Shown: positions 27,803 through 37,304, counted from the first letter of the stretch. The stretch: DNA of 64,000 nt from Palsa-343 sp963817165 (GCA_963817165.1 CAWFNL010000024.1:1-64000); one strand, 5' to 3'. Numbers and translations: made by a program. Notes: generated by a model not told the origin, from the sequence alone.

Positions 27803-29062
27803 ATGAGGATGGCTCACTTCGCAATTCTTATCGCTGGCTTGCTGCCCGCGTCGATCGCGGCGGCGAATGCGCAGAATACGATCATTCCGGCTGGAGTACC
27901 GCTGCGCATTCAGGTGGATCACCGCTACCGAATTCGCCCGGGTACGCTTGTCGAAGGACATCTGATTGCGCCGATCTACTGCGTCGATCACCTGGCGCTT
28001 CCGGTGGACACGCGCGTATCGGGAGTGATTGCCGGTACGCATCCGGCTCCGCACAAGGACCGCGTGCGGTCGTGGCTGGACGGCAACTTTGTTCCGGCGG
28101 GAATCCCGGAAATTCGCTTCGACTCGCTGCATCTGCCTGGCGGAACGACAGAGAGAATCGAGACCAGCGTGGTGCAGCGCGACGCTACGGTGGTGAAGAT
28201 GACTGTCAACAAGAAGCACTCGAGCCTGAAGGAAATGGCGCGCCAGGAAATCGAGGATCGCAAGCGCGAGGCTCTGGACACGTTTCATCATCCCAACGTG
28301 AGGGATCGAATCGAGAAGTGGGCCTACGCGCAGCTGCCGTGGAGCCCGCCGATGATCTGGACAGGGACGCAGTACGATGCGGAGCTGACCGCACCGGTGG
28401 ATATTCCCGGACCCACACCAGCACCGCTGCCCCGGGCGGAAGTTCAAAGCACACCAACCGGAGTGGTGGATGCACGGCTGACAGTCGACCTGGATTCAGC
28501 CAAAGACAAGCATGGCGCACCGGTGACGGCGGTCCTGACGCGGCCGCTGCTTACACCGGATGGCAAGCAGGTTCTGTATCCGGAAGGCACTAAGATCGAA
28601 GGGCTGGTGACCCTGGCACAGCCGGCGCGATGGTTCGCTCGCAACGGACGACTCCGGTTTACGTTTCGCAGCATGGAGGCTGATGGTGGGGCGGCCTCCA
28701 CGGTGCACGGTCAACTGGCTGGGGCCGAAGCTTCCGGCAACGGCACTATGAAGATTAGCGAGGAAGGAACCGCGACGACGAGTTCGGGGCCCGGGAAGTA
28801 CCTGGCGCCGATGGCGCTTGGCGTGATGGCAGCGTCCTCGTTTGGCGACGATGCCGGGAAACCGGGGAACAGCGCCGTGGTCAGCAACGGTTTTGGATTT
28901 GCCGCGCGGATAGCGGCCATGGCATCGGCGAATGCCGCGGTCGGGCGTGGCTTCGCATTCTTCGCGTTGTCGAAATCGATCTACTACCGGTGGATCGCGC
29001 GCGGACACGAAGTGCAATTTCCGAAAGACACACAGATTGAAATTCTGCTGAACGAACGGTGA
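27803..29062 (+). CDS. Secreted protein with VirB10/TrbI-like C-terminal region, function unknown
   Basis: 419 aa with a Sec signal peptide ('MRMAHFAILIAGLLPASIAAANAQ'). Two sections start with a barrel-like phrase: 'IIPAGVPLRIQVDHRYRIRPGTLVEGHLIAPIY' and 'LTPDGKQVLYPEGTKIEGLVTLAQPARWF', ending 'EVQFPKDTQIEILLNER'. The phrases 'LPEGT..EG' and 'GHEVQFPKDTQIEILL' recall the beta-barrel of VirB10/TrbI proteins, but no other conjugation gene is present. A Gly/Ala-rich stretch (about residues 345-385) could be membrane-active. It stands alone between the two-component genes and a TonB receptor. The 225 bp before it hold no gene I can recognise. Confidence 0.75.
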   Translation: MRMAHFAILIAGLLPASIAAANAQNTIIPAGVPLRIQVDHRYRIRPGTLVEGHLIAPIYCVDHLALPVDTRVSGVIAGTHPAPHKDRVRSWLDGNFVPAGIPEIRFDSLHLPGGTTERIETSVVQRDATVVKMTVNKKHSSLKEMARQEIEDRKREALDTFHHPNVRDRIEKWAYAQLPWSPPMIWTGTQYDAELTAPVDIPGPTPAPLPRAEVQSTPTGVVDARLTVDLDSAKDKHGAPVTAVLTRPLLTPDGKQVLYPEGTKIEGLVTLAQPARWFARNGRLRFTFRSMEADGGAASTVHGQLAGAEASGNGTMKISEEGTATTSSGPGKYLAPMALGVMAASSFGDDAGKPGNSAVVSNGFGFAARIAAMASANAAVGRGFAFFALSKSIYYRWIARGHEVQFPKDTQIEILLNER

Positions 29063-29128
29063 CGGTTGCCGCATTCCCACCTTCGTGATCCGAACTGACT
29101 GATCTCCTCACCTCATTAACACGCGCCC

Positions 29129-29144
29129 ATGACGGACTCGTCAT
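29129..29144. other. Short perfect hairpin upstream of the second TonB receptor
   Basis: ATGACG-GACT-CGTCAT, nested in an outer ACGCG...CGCGT pairing (29121-29158). No T run follows, so it is not a typical intrinsic terminator; it may be an operator or an RNA hairpin. Confidence 0.35.
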
Positions 29145-29351
29145 GTCCGCCGCCGCGTGTCAAAGGACAGTGAATTGTTCTTGAAACCTCTGTGAATCGG
29201 GCTCGGCCTTCATGGTTCCTTCAGCTTCGGCTCCCTAGACTAGCTTCGCCAGCGCCCATACATGGCTACTTTGTTGATCAATTTCGCGCTCAGCAGTCGC
29301 GCGCGAAGCACGCACTCAAGTTCGATGGAACGCACTCTTCGAGGATGGCCG

Positions 29352-32309
29352 ATGCAGTCCAAAATCTCTTATTCACAGCTCCTTGCCGCGCTTCTCGCCT
29401 TTGCTTTGTTGTATTGCGTTTCTGCGCCGCGCATCAGCGCGCAAACCCGGGCCGCGGCAGGAGGAAACACTTCCCTCAACCAGGCCGGATCTGTTTCCGG
29501 TACGCTCACGGATCCTGGCGGCGCTGTATTGAGGGGCGCCCAGGTATCCATCCCCGCCAAAGACAGGATCGTGTCCACGGACGAGCAGGGACGATTTTTC
29601 TTCAGTGGTTTGCAGCCCGGCAATTATGAGATTTCCGTCAGCTACATCGGTTTCCAGAAGCTGACAAAGACCGTCACCGTGAATCCCGGAGTCTCGACCT
29701 CTGTGAACCTTCAACTCCAGGTTGCGTCGCAAAAACAGACTGTGCTGGTGACCGGTGGAAGCGCTTCGGCTGAGGCGGAGGCGGTCAATGAAGAGCGTAC
29801 CGCGGACAACCTCATCCAGGTCATGCCCACTCAGACCATCACCAGCCTGCCAGACCGGAATCTTGGCGACGCGATCGGCCGTATGGCCAGCGTTGCCCTG
29901 ACGCGTAACGAGGGTCAGGACAATTTTGTGGGGGTGCGCGGCACCGAGCCCCGCCTGAACAATACCACCGTGGATGGCTTTAACATGCCTTCGGAAGATC
30001 CAGGAATTCGCGAATTCGATTTCTTCGCTGTTCCCACCGGTATCGTGGATTCGGTCCAGGTGAGCAAGACCCTGCAGGCCAACATGGACGGCGATGGAAT
30101 TGGCGGGTCCATCAATCTCGTCACTAAGACTGCGAGCGACACCCCGACCTACCAAGTCACCGCCATCGGCGGCCTCAGCGCAATGGGCGGCTTCACCCCG
30201 ATTGAAAACCCCCGTCCGAACGCGAACATATACGGCACCTGGGGCCGGCGCTTTGGCGCCGGCAAGAAACTTGGCTTCATCATCGGCGGCGAGTACGACT
30301 TCGATGGCACGGGCTACAACGACGTCGAGCCCACTCCTGACGAGGCCACGCTGTCGAACGGCCAAAACGTGGTCTGGGATGACTCCCAGGATCTCCGCAC
30401 ATACATGTTCCACCGCCCCCGCTACGGAGTGGGCGGCAGCCTCGATTACCGCATCAAGCCCGGCTCCGCGATCTTTTTACGCTATCTCTATACCTTTACG
30501 CGCGACAGCGGCGACAAGTCCGTGTACAGCCTCTTTGACAACACGCCCGGCGTCCAGTTGATTAATCCCGGCAACACAGGCTGCTCCGGCACCACGGCCA
30601 CAGGTGCAACCGCACCACCCTGTATGACTCCACCGCGCTACTATGACCAGGCTGAAGATGCCCGGATCTATTCCGACAGCATTCAGCTCAGCGGCACCCA
30701 CGTCCTGACAAATACCTGGTACACCTGGGCAGCCGCCGCCGGGGCCGGTTACTTTGGCGACAATCCATTTGAATCGGGGAACTTCTCAAACATCGCCACC
30801 ACCAGTTCGTGCCAGTTCAACGAGACCGCAACCACCGACTATCACCTGCCCCAGTGGACCCCGGCATGTTTTGCCGAGATCAACGAACCCCAGAATTACG
30901 TCTTCACCGGGACGCAGCGTAACCCGGGACACGAGGAGCAGATCAACGTTGCCCTCCAGGGATCGGGCGCATTTCGTTGGCACGCCGGCGGACATCTTTC
31001 GACGTTTGAATACGGCGCTAAACTCCGCAGCATGCACAAGTACAACAATGCGTACTACGTCACCGCCACCGCTAACGGCAACGGCATCCCGATGTCGAAC
31101 TTTCCCAACCAGCTCGTCCAGCCGAACTACTACAACGGTTCGTACAAGGACGGCTACAACGTATGGTTCGGCGCCGTCCAAAACTACGTCGACCAGCACC
31201 CCGCCCAATTCGCGTTTGCGAACGACAAAGGAGTGGATTCCGGGAACTACGGACTGGTGGAGCACATCCCCGCGTTCTACGTGATGAACACAACCGATTT
31301 TTCGAATGGCATGCGCCTGATCCTCGGCCTGCGCGCGGAGATCACCACCGACGGCGTGCACAACCTCGCGTTCGATCCCAACGGCAATGCGACGCCTAAC
31401 AAGTTCTCAGGCTCCTATTACGATGTGCTGCCCAGCGCGTCGCTGCGCTTTAACGCCGGGCACGACAGCTATATGCGCCTGATCTACGCGCGCGGCGTTT
31501 CTCGTCCCGAAGAGCAGTGGCTGGCCGAAGACGTGAGTTGGGGCATCGGTGGAAACGGCGCCTACAAAGACACCGTCGCCTTCGGCAACCCCAACCTCAA
31601 GGCGGAAACCGGCGACGACGTCGACCTCCTCTACGATCACTACTTCAAGACCTTCGGCGTGTTGTCTGGCGGATATTTCTACAAGCACCTCGCGTCTCCG
31701 CCGGTCAGCACCCAAAAGGTGCTGGACAACTACCTGCCTCCTGGCGCACCGTCCTCGGATCAGGGCACTTACCTCGCCACGTATTACATCAACGCAGGCA
31801 GCGCATGGATTAGCGGCATTGAATTACAGTACCTGCAGCACTGGTCCGATCTGCCCGGTTTCCTCGGCGGACTCGGCATGAACGCCAACTACAGCTACAT
31901 CGGTTCCCAGACCAGCGGCATCGCCGGACGCAGCGACAAGCCGCGCCTGCTGGAGGACGCTCCCAATCTCTTCAATATCGGGCCTACGTACAATCGCGGA
32001 CCTCTCGGAATGGAAATGAACATTCAGCTCAACGGGGCCAGCATTTACCAGTATCAGTACACAGACGGAGCGCCGGGCGGCCCGCAGGGCCCACTCGGGG
32101 ACTACTATAACTATCCCCACCTCCAGGTCGACGCGCAGGGCAGCTACAAGCTTCCCCACAGCTTCCAATTGATTGTCTCCGGACTTAACCTGACCAACGA
32201 AGATTTTGGTTTCTACTACGGCAGCCCCAAATACGACACGCAGCGCGAGTTCTACCACCAGACTTACACTTTTGGACTTCGCTGGACGCCCAACCACACC
32301 GAAAACTAG
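29352..32309 (+). CDS. TonB-dependent receptor (TonB-Xanth-Caul-like) with carboxypeptidase-regulatory domain
   Basis: About 985 aa from the ATG at 29352, which starts a good signal peptide ('LLAALLAFALLYCVSAPRISAQ'); longer forms start in low-quality upstream sequence. N-terminal CarboxypepD_reg-like domain ('SGTLTDPGGAVLRGAQVSI'), then a plug with the 'LPDRNLGDAIGRMASVALTRNEGQDNFVGVRG' and 'IGGSINLVTKTA' signatures found in receptors for oligosaccharides, then a barrel ending '...YTFGLRWTPN'. Unlike the Oar-like receptor at 15.5 kb it has no TGCAAC operator, so control differs. The substrate is unknown. Confidence 0.93.
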   Translation: MQSKISYSQLLAALLAFALLYCVSAPRISAQTRAAAGGNTSLNQAGSVSGTLTDPGGAVLRGAQVSIPAKDRIVSTDEQGRFFFSGLQPGNYEISVSYIGFQKLTKTVTVNPGVSTSVNLQLQVASQKQTVLVTGGSASAEAEAVNEERTADNLIQVMPTQTITSLPDRNLGDAIGRMASVALTRNEGQDNFVGVRGTEPRLNNTTVDGFNMPSEDPGIREFDFFAVPTGIVDSVQVSKTLQANMDGDGIGGSINLVTKTASDTPTYQVTAIGGLSAMGGFTPIENPRPNANIYGTWGRRFGAGKKLGFIIGGEYDFDGTGYNDVEPTPDEATLSNGQNVVWDDSQDLRTYMFHRPRYGVGGSLDYRIKPGSAIFLRYLYTFTRDSGDKSVYSLFDNTPGVQLINPGNTGCSGTTATGATAPPCMTPPRYYDQAEDARIYSDSIQLSGTHVLTNTWYTWAAAAGAGYFGDNPFESGNFSNIATTSSCQFNETATTDYHLPQWTPACFAEINEPQNYVFTGTQRNPGHEEQINVALQGSGAFRWHAGGHLSTFEYGAKLRSMHKYNNAYYVTATANGNGIPMSNFPNQLVQPNYYNGSYKDGYNVWFGAVQNYVDQHPAQFAFANDKGVDSGNYGLVEHIPAFYVMNTTDFSNGMRLILGLRAEITTDGVHNLAFDPNGNATPNKFSGSYYDVLPSASLRFNAGHDSYMRLIYARGVSRPEEQWLAEDVSWGIGGNGAYKDTVAFGNPNLKAETGDDVDLLYDHYFKTFGVLSGGYFYKHLASPPVSTQKVLDNYLPPGAPSSDQGTYLATYYINAGSAWISGIELQYLQHWSDLPGFLGGLGMNANYSYIGSQTSGIAGRSDKPRLLEDAPNLFNIGPTYNRGPLGMEMNIQLNGASIYQYQYTDGAPGGPQGPLGDYYNYPHLQVDAQGSYKLPHSFQLIVSGLNLTNEDFGFYYGSPKYDTQREFYHQTYTFGLRWTPNHTEN

Positions 32310-32415
32310 AGTCCGTCCATCTGAAGCACCAACGGCCGGTGCCCTGGCACAGGCCGTTTCGTTTGCATCAACGTCAGTGCTGCCCCGCCGGGCATGAGAA
32401 CTTGTCAACTTTAAC

Positions 32416-32504
32416 TGGTGCCCGGAGGGGGACTTGAACCCCCACGACCGGTTAAGGTCTGCGGATTTTAAGTCCGCTGCGTCTGCCAGTTTCGCCATCC
32501 GGGC
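32416..32504 (-). tRNA. tRNA-Leu (anticodon UAA)
   Basis: On the minus strand: acceptor stem GCCCGGA pairing with TCCGGGC, A as discriminator, and an encoded CCA (32416-32418 as tgg on the plus strand). The anticodon loop CTTAAAA gives UAA. A long variable arm and GGGTTCAAGTCCCC-type T arm mark a class II leucine tRNA. No integrase or att-like repeat is seen beside it. Confidence 0.97.
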
Positions 32505-32582
32505 ACTCCTTTTATCGTAGTCGATATGCCGCAACAGAAAAGCGTGCCGCAGGCACGCTTTTCCCTTCCAACAACACTTCGC

Positions 32583-32846
32583 TCAGTGGGGCTTGCGATA
32601 TTCGATCTCGTCGCCGCGCAGGTAATATTCCGCTGAACAAATGTCTCCGCCGCAGATCATCGACTCCAGGCCCACAAACTGAGCGCGCGTGATCAAACCC
32701 AGCGCACCGCAGCGCGGGCAGGCGAGCACTGCCACAAAAGGATTCCGCGCGTCTCCCATCGGCGCCGCATTTTCCAGCACAAAGAGCGTTCCTGGTTCCA
32801 TCTGTTCCGGTATCCACTCATCAAGCATCTGAAGCTCTTCCTGCAT
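32583..32846 (-). CDS. Small Cys-containing protein, function unknown
   Basis: 87 aa, ATG at 32846 with a perfect AGGAGG 6 nt upstream. It holds a CPRCG knuckle ('VLACPRCGALGLITRAQ') and a second pair in 'MICGGDICSAEYYL', suggesting one four-Cys zinc site. Acidic overall. Encoded just upstream of tRNA-Leu on the same strand. The good ribosome site and coherent composition support a real gene; role unknown. Confidence 0.7.
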   Translation of the reverse strand: MQEELQMLDEWIPEQMEPGTLFVLENAAPMGDARNPFVAVLACPRCGALGLITRAQFVGLESMICGGDICSAEYYLRGDEIEYRKPH

Positions 32847-33237
32847 AACGTACCTCCTGTGTTGTGCTGTGCTGGTGTGCTTCCGGCTCTTGCGAGCGCG
32901 GACCGATGCGGTGCTGATGGCTATGCGCTCTGCTGTGGGTCTGCCTCCTCTTGCTGCCGCGCGGGCAGCGACTGTGTCGACAGACAGGGATTTCCTGGCT
33001 CATTGGACCTGGATGTGGGAATATTTGCTGCGGAGCGGAAACGCGCAGGCGATGCTGCGCTTCCTTGCGTCGGCCTTGGTCGTGCTCGATACTGACTCGG
33101 GCATCACAGGCGGCGTCTCGGCGGAAGCCATCAGCCGCTCTTCGCAGGGATGCGTCCAGGCAGCATTTGGCGGTCCGTCAGTTGACGCCATTCTCACGGC
33201 AGGGTCGCCTGGTGTCAATTAAATCTTTGCTCGTGTG
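32847..33237. other. 390-bp region without a supported gene
   Basis: Overlapping frames on both strands lack ribosome sites and recognisable residues (for example 32869-33222 plus and 33000-33218 minus). It presumably holds the promoter of the small Cys protein. Confidence 0.45.
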
Positions 33238-34377
33238 TTATCCGCGCAGGTTCGTCGCGCCGCTTAACCGCGTTACCGAAGCACCGACGGCGGCCTTGAC
33301 GGCTTCGCTGATCTGCTGAATCTGCGCCGGTTGCAGGTAAGGGTGCATGGGCAGGCTCAGGACACGGCCGGCAGCGCGATCTCCGCGTGCGGAAAGCTGC
33401 CCAGCGGCAAGCCCATATCGGCATAGACGGGTTGCAGGTGGAGCGGCATGGGGTAATGCACGGCGGTCGGAATCCCCAGATCGCGGAGCGACGTTCTCGA
33501 CCGTCTCGCGATCGTCGACCTCGATGGTGTACTGCGCCCAGGCGCTGGTGCGATCGGGCTGGATCTTGGGCGTGCGCACGGCGTCTTTCAGGAAGGCGGT
33601 GTAGCGATCGGCCACTTCGGCGCGGGCCAGCAGCTCCTCGTCGAAGACTTCCAGCTTGGCGAGCAGAATGGCTGCCTGCAGCGTGTCGATGCGACCGTTG
33701 ATGCCGATGCGTGTGTGCAGGTAGCGCGCGGCCTGGCCGTGGTTGCGCAATTCGAGCATGGCGGTTGCGAGGGCGTCGTCGTTGGTGAAGCAGGCGCCGC
33801 CGTCGCCGTAGCAGCCCAGCGGCTTGGATGGGAAAGAAGCTGGTGCAGCCGATGGTGCTGAGGTTGCCGGAGTGACGGCCTTTGTAGAGCGCGCCGAAGC
33901 TTTGCGCGGCGTCTTCGATGACAGGCAGGTTGTGGCGGGCAGCGATCTCGCCGATAGGCGTCCATGTCAGCGGGCTGGCCGTAGAGGCTGACCGGCAGAA
34001 TGGCTTTCGTGCGGGGCGTGATGGCGGCTTCGATTTGAGCGGGATCGAGGTTGTAGGTGACGGGATCGATGTCGACGAAGACGGGGTGCGCGCCAAGCGA
34101 GGGTGATCATTTCGCCGGTGGCGAAGAAGGTGAAGGGCGGCGTGATGACTTCGTCGCCGGGACCGATGTTGAGGGCCATCAGAGCCAGCAAAAGGGCGTC
34201 TGTGCCGCTGGCGCAGCCGATGACGTGGCGCGCGCCAATGCGGACAGCGAGGCGCTGCTCGAGTTCCTGAACTTCCGGTCCGAGGATGAAACGGCCGTGG
34301 TCGAGAACTGCCTGGATGCGCGCGTCGATGCGGGGCTTGAGGCGGCGGTATTGCTCCTTCAGGTCGACAAATTCCAT
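33238..34377 (-). CDS. DegT/DnrJ/EryC1/StrS-family PLP aminotransferase (several frameshifts)
   Basis: Reconstructed about 375 aa from the ATG at 34377 ('MEFVDLKEQYRRLKPRID'). Family landmarks: 'GCASGTDALLLALMALNIGPGDEVITPPFTFFAT', 'VIEDAAQSFGALYKGRHSG' and 'STIGCTSFFP' directly before the Schiff-base Lys region, then 'RNHGQAARYLHTRIGINGRIDTLQAAIL'. The frame breaks near 34100, 33960, 33820, 33490 and 33370. These enzymes aminate keto-sugars for surface polysaccharides. It starts about 15 bp after the TPR gene, so an operon is likely. The density of shifts matches the rest of the 33-64 kb region, so error is more likely than decay. Confidence 0.78.
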
Positions 34378-34392
34378 GACCCGTATATTGTC

Positions 34393-35200
34393 TCAGGTTC
34401 TTGTCGGCTGCAGTGTCCGTTTCGGCGGTTACGACCTTGACGACACGGGCACGCAGTTCGTCGTAGGAAGGAGTGCCATCGATGAAGCCGAGCAGAGCCT
34501 GCTGGTTCTGGGTGTAGCGGTCGAGCGAGTAGCGGCGGCTGCCGGCTTTGGCCTCTTTGGGATGCGATTGGGCGAAGAGGGCCTGATCTTCGTCTTCGGT
34601 GGCAAGCGCAATGAATTCAATCATCTTGTCGGAGGTGTCGTAGACGTCGAAGCGGTAGGCGAAGTGGTAGCGGCCTTCCGGAGCGAAGTATTCGATGGCG
34701 GCGACAGTGAGGTTGCCGACGGGGATGCGTTCGATCATGTAGCCGTGGGCTTCGGCGAAGGCGGGGTGTTTGCCGTCGGCGTGGAAGCGGCGCAGGATGG
34801 CTCGCTCCTGGTCGCGATGGTCTTTATCTCCTGACTCTGCATAGGCTTCGAGGAGGAGCGAGTGGGCGTGGGGATCGTCGGGCTGGGCTTCGACGACTTT
34901 GCGGAAGTAGGCGACGGCGTCGGCGGGGCGAGCCATTTCGAGAAGGACGGCGCCGGCCATGGTGTTGGCGTGGGTGTTGTTGGGATAGATGGAGACGATG
35001 GCCTGGGCTTTTTGCAGGGCTTCGTCCTTGCGTCCGGCTTCGAGGCTGGACTGGACGCCCTCAAAAGCGACGGGATCGGGTTGGCGCTCGACCGGCTTTT
35101 GCTCGGTCGTGGGCGACTGGTCCGGGTTGTGCGTCCGTTGCGGCCAGGCAGCACAACAGCCGAGCAGGAGTGTGGCGCAAGCGACGAACTTTGGCTTCAT
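34393..35200 (-). CDS. Secreted TPR-repeat protein
   Basis: About 268 aa if one frameshift near the end is corrected; uncorrected, the frame runs on through the aminotransferase gene. Signal peptide with Cys ('FVACATLLLGCCAAWPQ'), possibly a lipoprotein. Two to three TPR units ('ALQKAQAIVSIYPNNTHANTMAGAVLLEMARPADAVAYFRKVVEAQPDDPHAHSLLLEAYAESGD'), then a beta-rich section ('VAAIEYFAPEGRYHFAYRFDVYD'). It may be a scaffold in envelope assembly. The stop (34393-34395) is inferred. Confidence 0.65.
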
Positions 35201-35468
35201 GGGTGAGCCTCGGTTCAGGTTGGCGTGAAGGGTAAATTGTTTTAAGGATGGGTGAAAAGAAGTTTTTACTGTTGCTGCATAGGTACCGGGATTTTTGGAG
35301 GTATACCCCCTGTAGCGGGTAGACAGGATTGAAGTTAAAAATGTTAATGGGGGGGTAATGGGACTTTTGCAGTACTGTCGAGTTGGTTAAGTGCGGCACG
35401 TACGCAACATGGTGGAACGGGGCGGGTCTGGAGTGGATGTGAGACAAAACTGACGACGAGGATTCACG

Positions 35469-35769
35469 ATGAAGAAGCTGTTGAGTGTGGCACTGGTTTC
35501 GCTGGCTGTACCTCTGGGATTGGGCATGGCGGGATGTTCGCATCCTCGTGCGGTGGTGGTGTATGCACCGCCTCCGGCGTATCAGCGAGGCGGCGCAACA
35601 GGGTTACCGCAACGGCGTGGACGCGGCGCAGCGGGATATGCACAAAGGGCTGCGACCGGATGTGGCGCGTCATCCGCGGTTCAACAATCCTCCGGTGCCG
35701 CCGCCGTTGCAGGAAGACTACCGGCGTGGATTCCGCGAGGGGTATCAGCGGGTGTTTGCGGGGGCGTGA
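35469..35769 (+). CDS. Small lipoprotein, function unknown (one frameshift)
   Basis: About 99 aa after removing one base near 35585. ATG with a clear lipoprotein signal ('MKKLLSVALVSLAVPLGLGMAGC'; lipobox MAGC). The mature part reads '...VVVYAPPPAY' then 'EAAQQGYRNGVDAAQRDMHKGLRPDVARHPRFNNPPVPPP', ending 'DYRRGFREGYQRVFAGA'. Two similar GYRxG / GFREGYQ phrases suggest a helical repeat. It stands alone after a 268-bp gap that includes a G7 run. A stretch of CTGGTGG-type repeats (35783-35815) follows its stop. Confidence 0.65.
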
Positions 35770-35880
35770 GGCCGAACCGGTTGCTGGTGGCTGGTGGCTG
35801 GTGGCGCCTGGCTAAGAAGGGTTCGCTAAGGGCCGGTTAGCGGTACAGCGGTCAGCATGACGGGCCGATATAATGAAGGT

Positions 35881-36084
35881 ATGAGCAGCTTGCCGAAGAT
35901 CGCGAAGAGGACTTCCCGTCCTTTTGTTCTGGGCCGGAAGAAGTTCGCTGCCATCACGGCGGTGGAAGGGCTGAAGCTGAGCCGCGAGGGTGAGTTGCGA
36001 CTGGAGCGTTCGGAGGATTTGGCCTTCGAAGAGCGGCTGGACGAGGTCATTCGGGCGCATAGCGGGAATCGCAAGCGCGCATGA
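35881..36084 (+). CDS. Putative antitoxin of the Fic module
   Basis: 67 aa, ATG at 35881 with AAGG just upstream. Basic N-terminus, then 'GRKKFAAITAVEGLKLSREGELRLERSEDLAFEERLDEVIRAHS'. Its stop overlaps the start of the Fic gene (ATGATG/TGA, 36081-36084), a typical antitoxin-toxin layout. A canonical inhibitory [ST]xxxE[GN] motif of VbhA-type antitoxins is not clearly present, so the mode of inhibition is uncertain. Confidence 0.65.
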   Translation: MSSLPKIAKRTSRPFVLGRKKFAAITAVEGLKLSREGELRLERSEDLAFEERLDEVIRAHSGNRKRA

Positions 36085-36665
36085 TGCGTGAAGGCTACGA
36101 TGCCTTCGCAGATCCGTATCTCTATCCGGGTACGACGGTCCTGAAAAATCTTCGCGGCATTCGAGACGAGAAGGCGCTGGAGGCGTTTGAGGTGGAAGTC
36201 TCAACGCTGCGCGCCGAGCAGCCGTTACCCGACGGAGAATTCGACGCGACTCACTATCGGGCAATCCACCACCATCTTTTTCAGGATGTTTACGAGTGGG
36301 CCGGACATTACCGGTCCGTCCGCATCGCCAAGGGCGACAGCATGTTTTGCTATCCGGAGAATATTCCGGAGCAGATGGGTTCGCTGTTCGCGAGGGTTGC
36401 GGGCGGTGAGCCGTTTCGCGACCGCACGCCGGACGAATTCGTGTCCGTGCTGGCGAAGTTCCACGCAGAGTTGAATGCGATCCATGCCTTTCGCGAAGGA
36501 AACGGGCGAACGCAACTGGCTTTTGTGGGGCTGATTGGGCACACGTTCGATCATCCGCTGCGCCTGGAAGATGTGGAGCAGGGAGCATTCCTGGCGGCGA
36601 TGATGGCGAGCTTTGCGGGCGATTTGGGGCCGTTGATCGGGGCGTTGACGGAACTACGCGCGTGA
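36081..36665 (+). CDS. Fic/DOC-family protein with altered terminal Fic-motif residue
   Basis: 194 aa. The Fic core motif appears as HAFREGNGRTQL (consensus HxFx[DE]GNGRxxR): catalytic His, Glu and GNGR are kept, but the last Arg is Leu. Upstream 'FQDVYEWAGHYRSVRIAKGDSMFCYPENIP' is the usual Fic N-terminal flap region. Fic enzymes transfer AMP or other groups onto target proteins. It is coupled to a small upstream gene, suggesting a toxin-antitoxin pair. Its 3' end overlaps that of a truncated convergent gene. Confidence 0.88.
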   Translation: MMREGYDAFADPYLYPGTTVLKNLRGIRDEKALEAFEVEVSTLRAEQPLPDGEFDATHYRAIHHHLFQDVYEWAGHYRSVRIAKGDSMFCYPENIPEQMGSLFARVAGGEPFRDRTPDEFVSVLAKFHAELNAIHAFREGNGRTQLAFVGLIGHTFDHPLRLEDVEQGAFLAAMMASFAGDLGPLIGALTELRA

Positions 36666-37100
36666 TTCCTCGGCGGCTGCGCCGGTTGGGGAATAGTGGC
36701 GCTGCCGCGTAACTGGCCTGCGACGGCCGTCCAAGATCAAGTCTTCGACAATCTGAGGCGCGATGACGTATTCCGGCGCCATCTCGGCAATCATGTGGCG
36801 CAGCAAGAGCAGGTTGTCTTGCTCGAAAGGAACAACTTCCTCGTCAAACGGCGTGGATCTTCCGATCTTCCGACAATGCAGGCCTGCCAGCAAAGCGGGA
36901 AATAGACTTCGCTTTGCGGATCGGTAATCAAGTCCATCGTGGTCGCGGGTTCTGTGTGCGGTCTCTCGCCCTTCACCAATAGCGGCTGCTCCGATGTCAC
37001 CACAGGATTATGGGGATCGAATGTGGTTCGAATTTGCCAGTACATATCGGCAATTCGTTTTTTCGCAAGCTTTGAAGGTCTGCCCTGACACGAGACAAAG
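36654..37100 (-). pseudogene. 3' remnant of a DUF4238-like gene
   Basis: Minus-strand coding remains with one frameshift near 36850: 'KRIADMYWQIRTTFDPHNPVVTSEQPLLV...TMDLITDPQSEVYFPLCWQACIVGR' then 'DEEVVPFEQDNLLLLRHMIAEMAPEYVIAP'. The 'P(V)(I)TSDxP' and 'FPLS' phrases resemble DUF4238 C-terminal halves. The N-terminal half is missing: the frame upstream runs into a dispersed intergenic repeat (37094-37166), which seems to mark the break. Confidence 0.45.
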
Positions 37101-37166
37101 ACAAGAGCGGACGCGCCTCGCGCGTTTCCCACTTCTGCCAAAGCCGGGCAGAAATGGGGCGCCCGG
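37094..37166. repeat. Dispersed intergenic repeat, copy 1
   Basis: About 73 bp with an inner hairpin (CTGCC...GGGCAG) and a GCGCCTCGCGCG core. It matches a copy at 46143-46209 at most positions. A more degenerate, inverted stretch around 43633-43662 may be a third copy. The class resembles REP-type elements. Confidence 0.75.
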
Positions 37167-37267
37167 AATCCGACACCCGGCACCCGGCAGAAGATGGCGA
37201 AGCTTCAGGCGCAGGTTGCGGCGGGACGTCCCAGGAAGCGGTCGTCCGGCGACGGTTTCCTAATCTC

Positions 37268-37296
37268 TTGACCCATGGCGGTTTCGCCCCTACGAT
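37268..37296 (+). promoter_or_regulatory. Promoter of kinase 1, predicted leaderless
   Basis: TTGACC (37268-37273), 17-bp spacer, TACGAT (37291-37296), then only 8 nt to the ATG at 37305. The start of transcription would fall at or next to the A of ATG. The segment from the end of the spacer to the ATG is identical to that of kinase 2. Confidence 0.65.
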
Positions 37297-37304
37297 GCAG
37301 GGGC

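Noticed and set aside
32416..32504. tRNA-Leu as an integration site of a genomic island
   Set aside because: No integrase, no repeated tRNA 3' end within the window and no change in gene character across it.
32869..33222. 117-codon plus-strand frame after the small Cys gene
   Set aside because: No ribosome site or family; it starts inside the promoter region of the divergent gene and overlaps equally long minus-strand frames.
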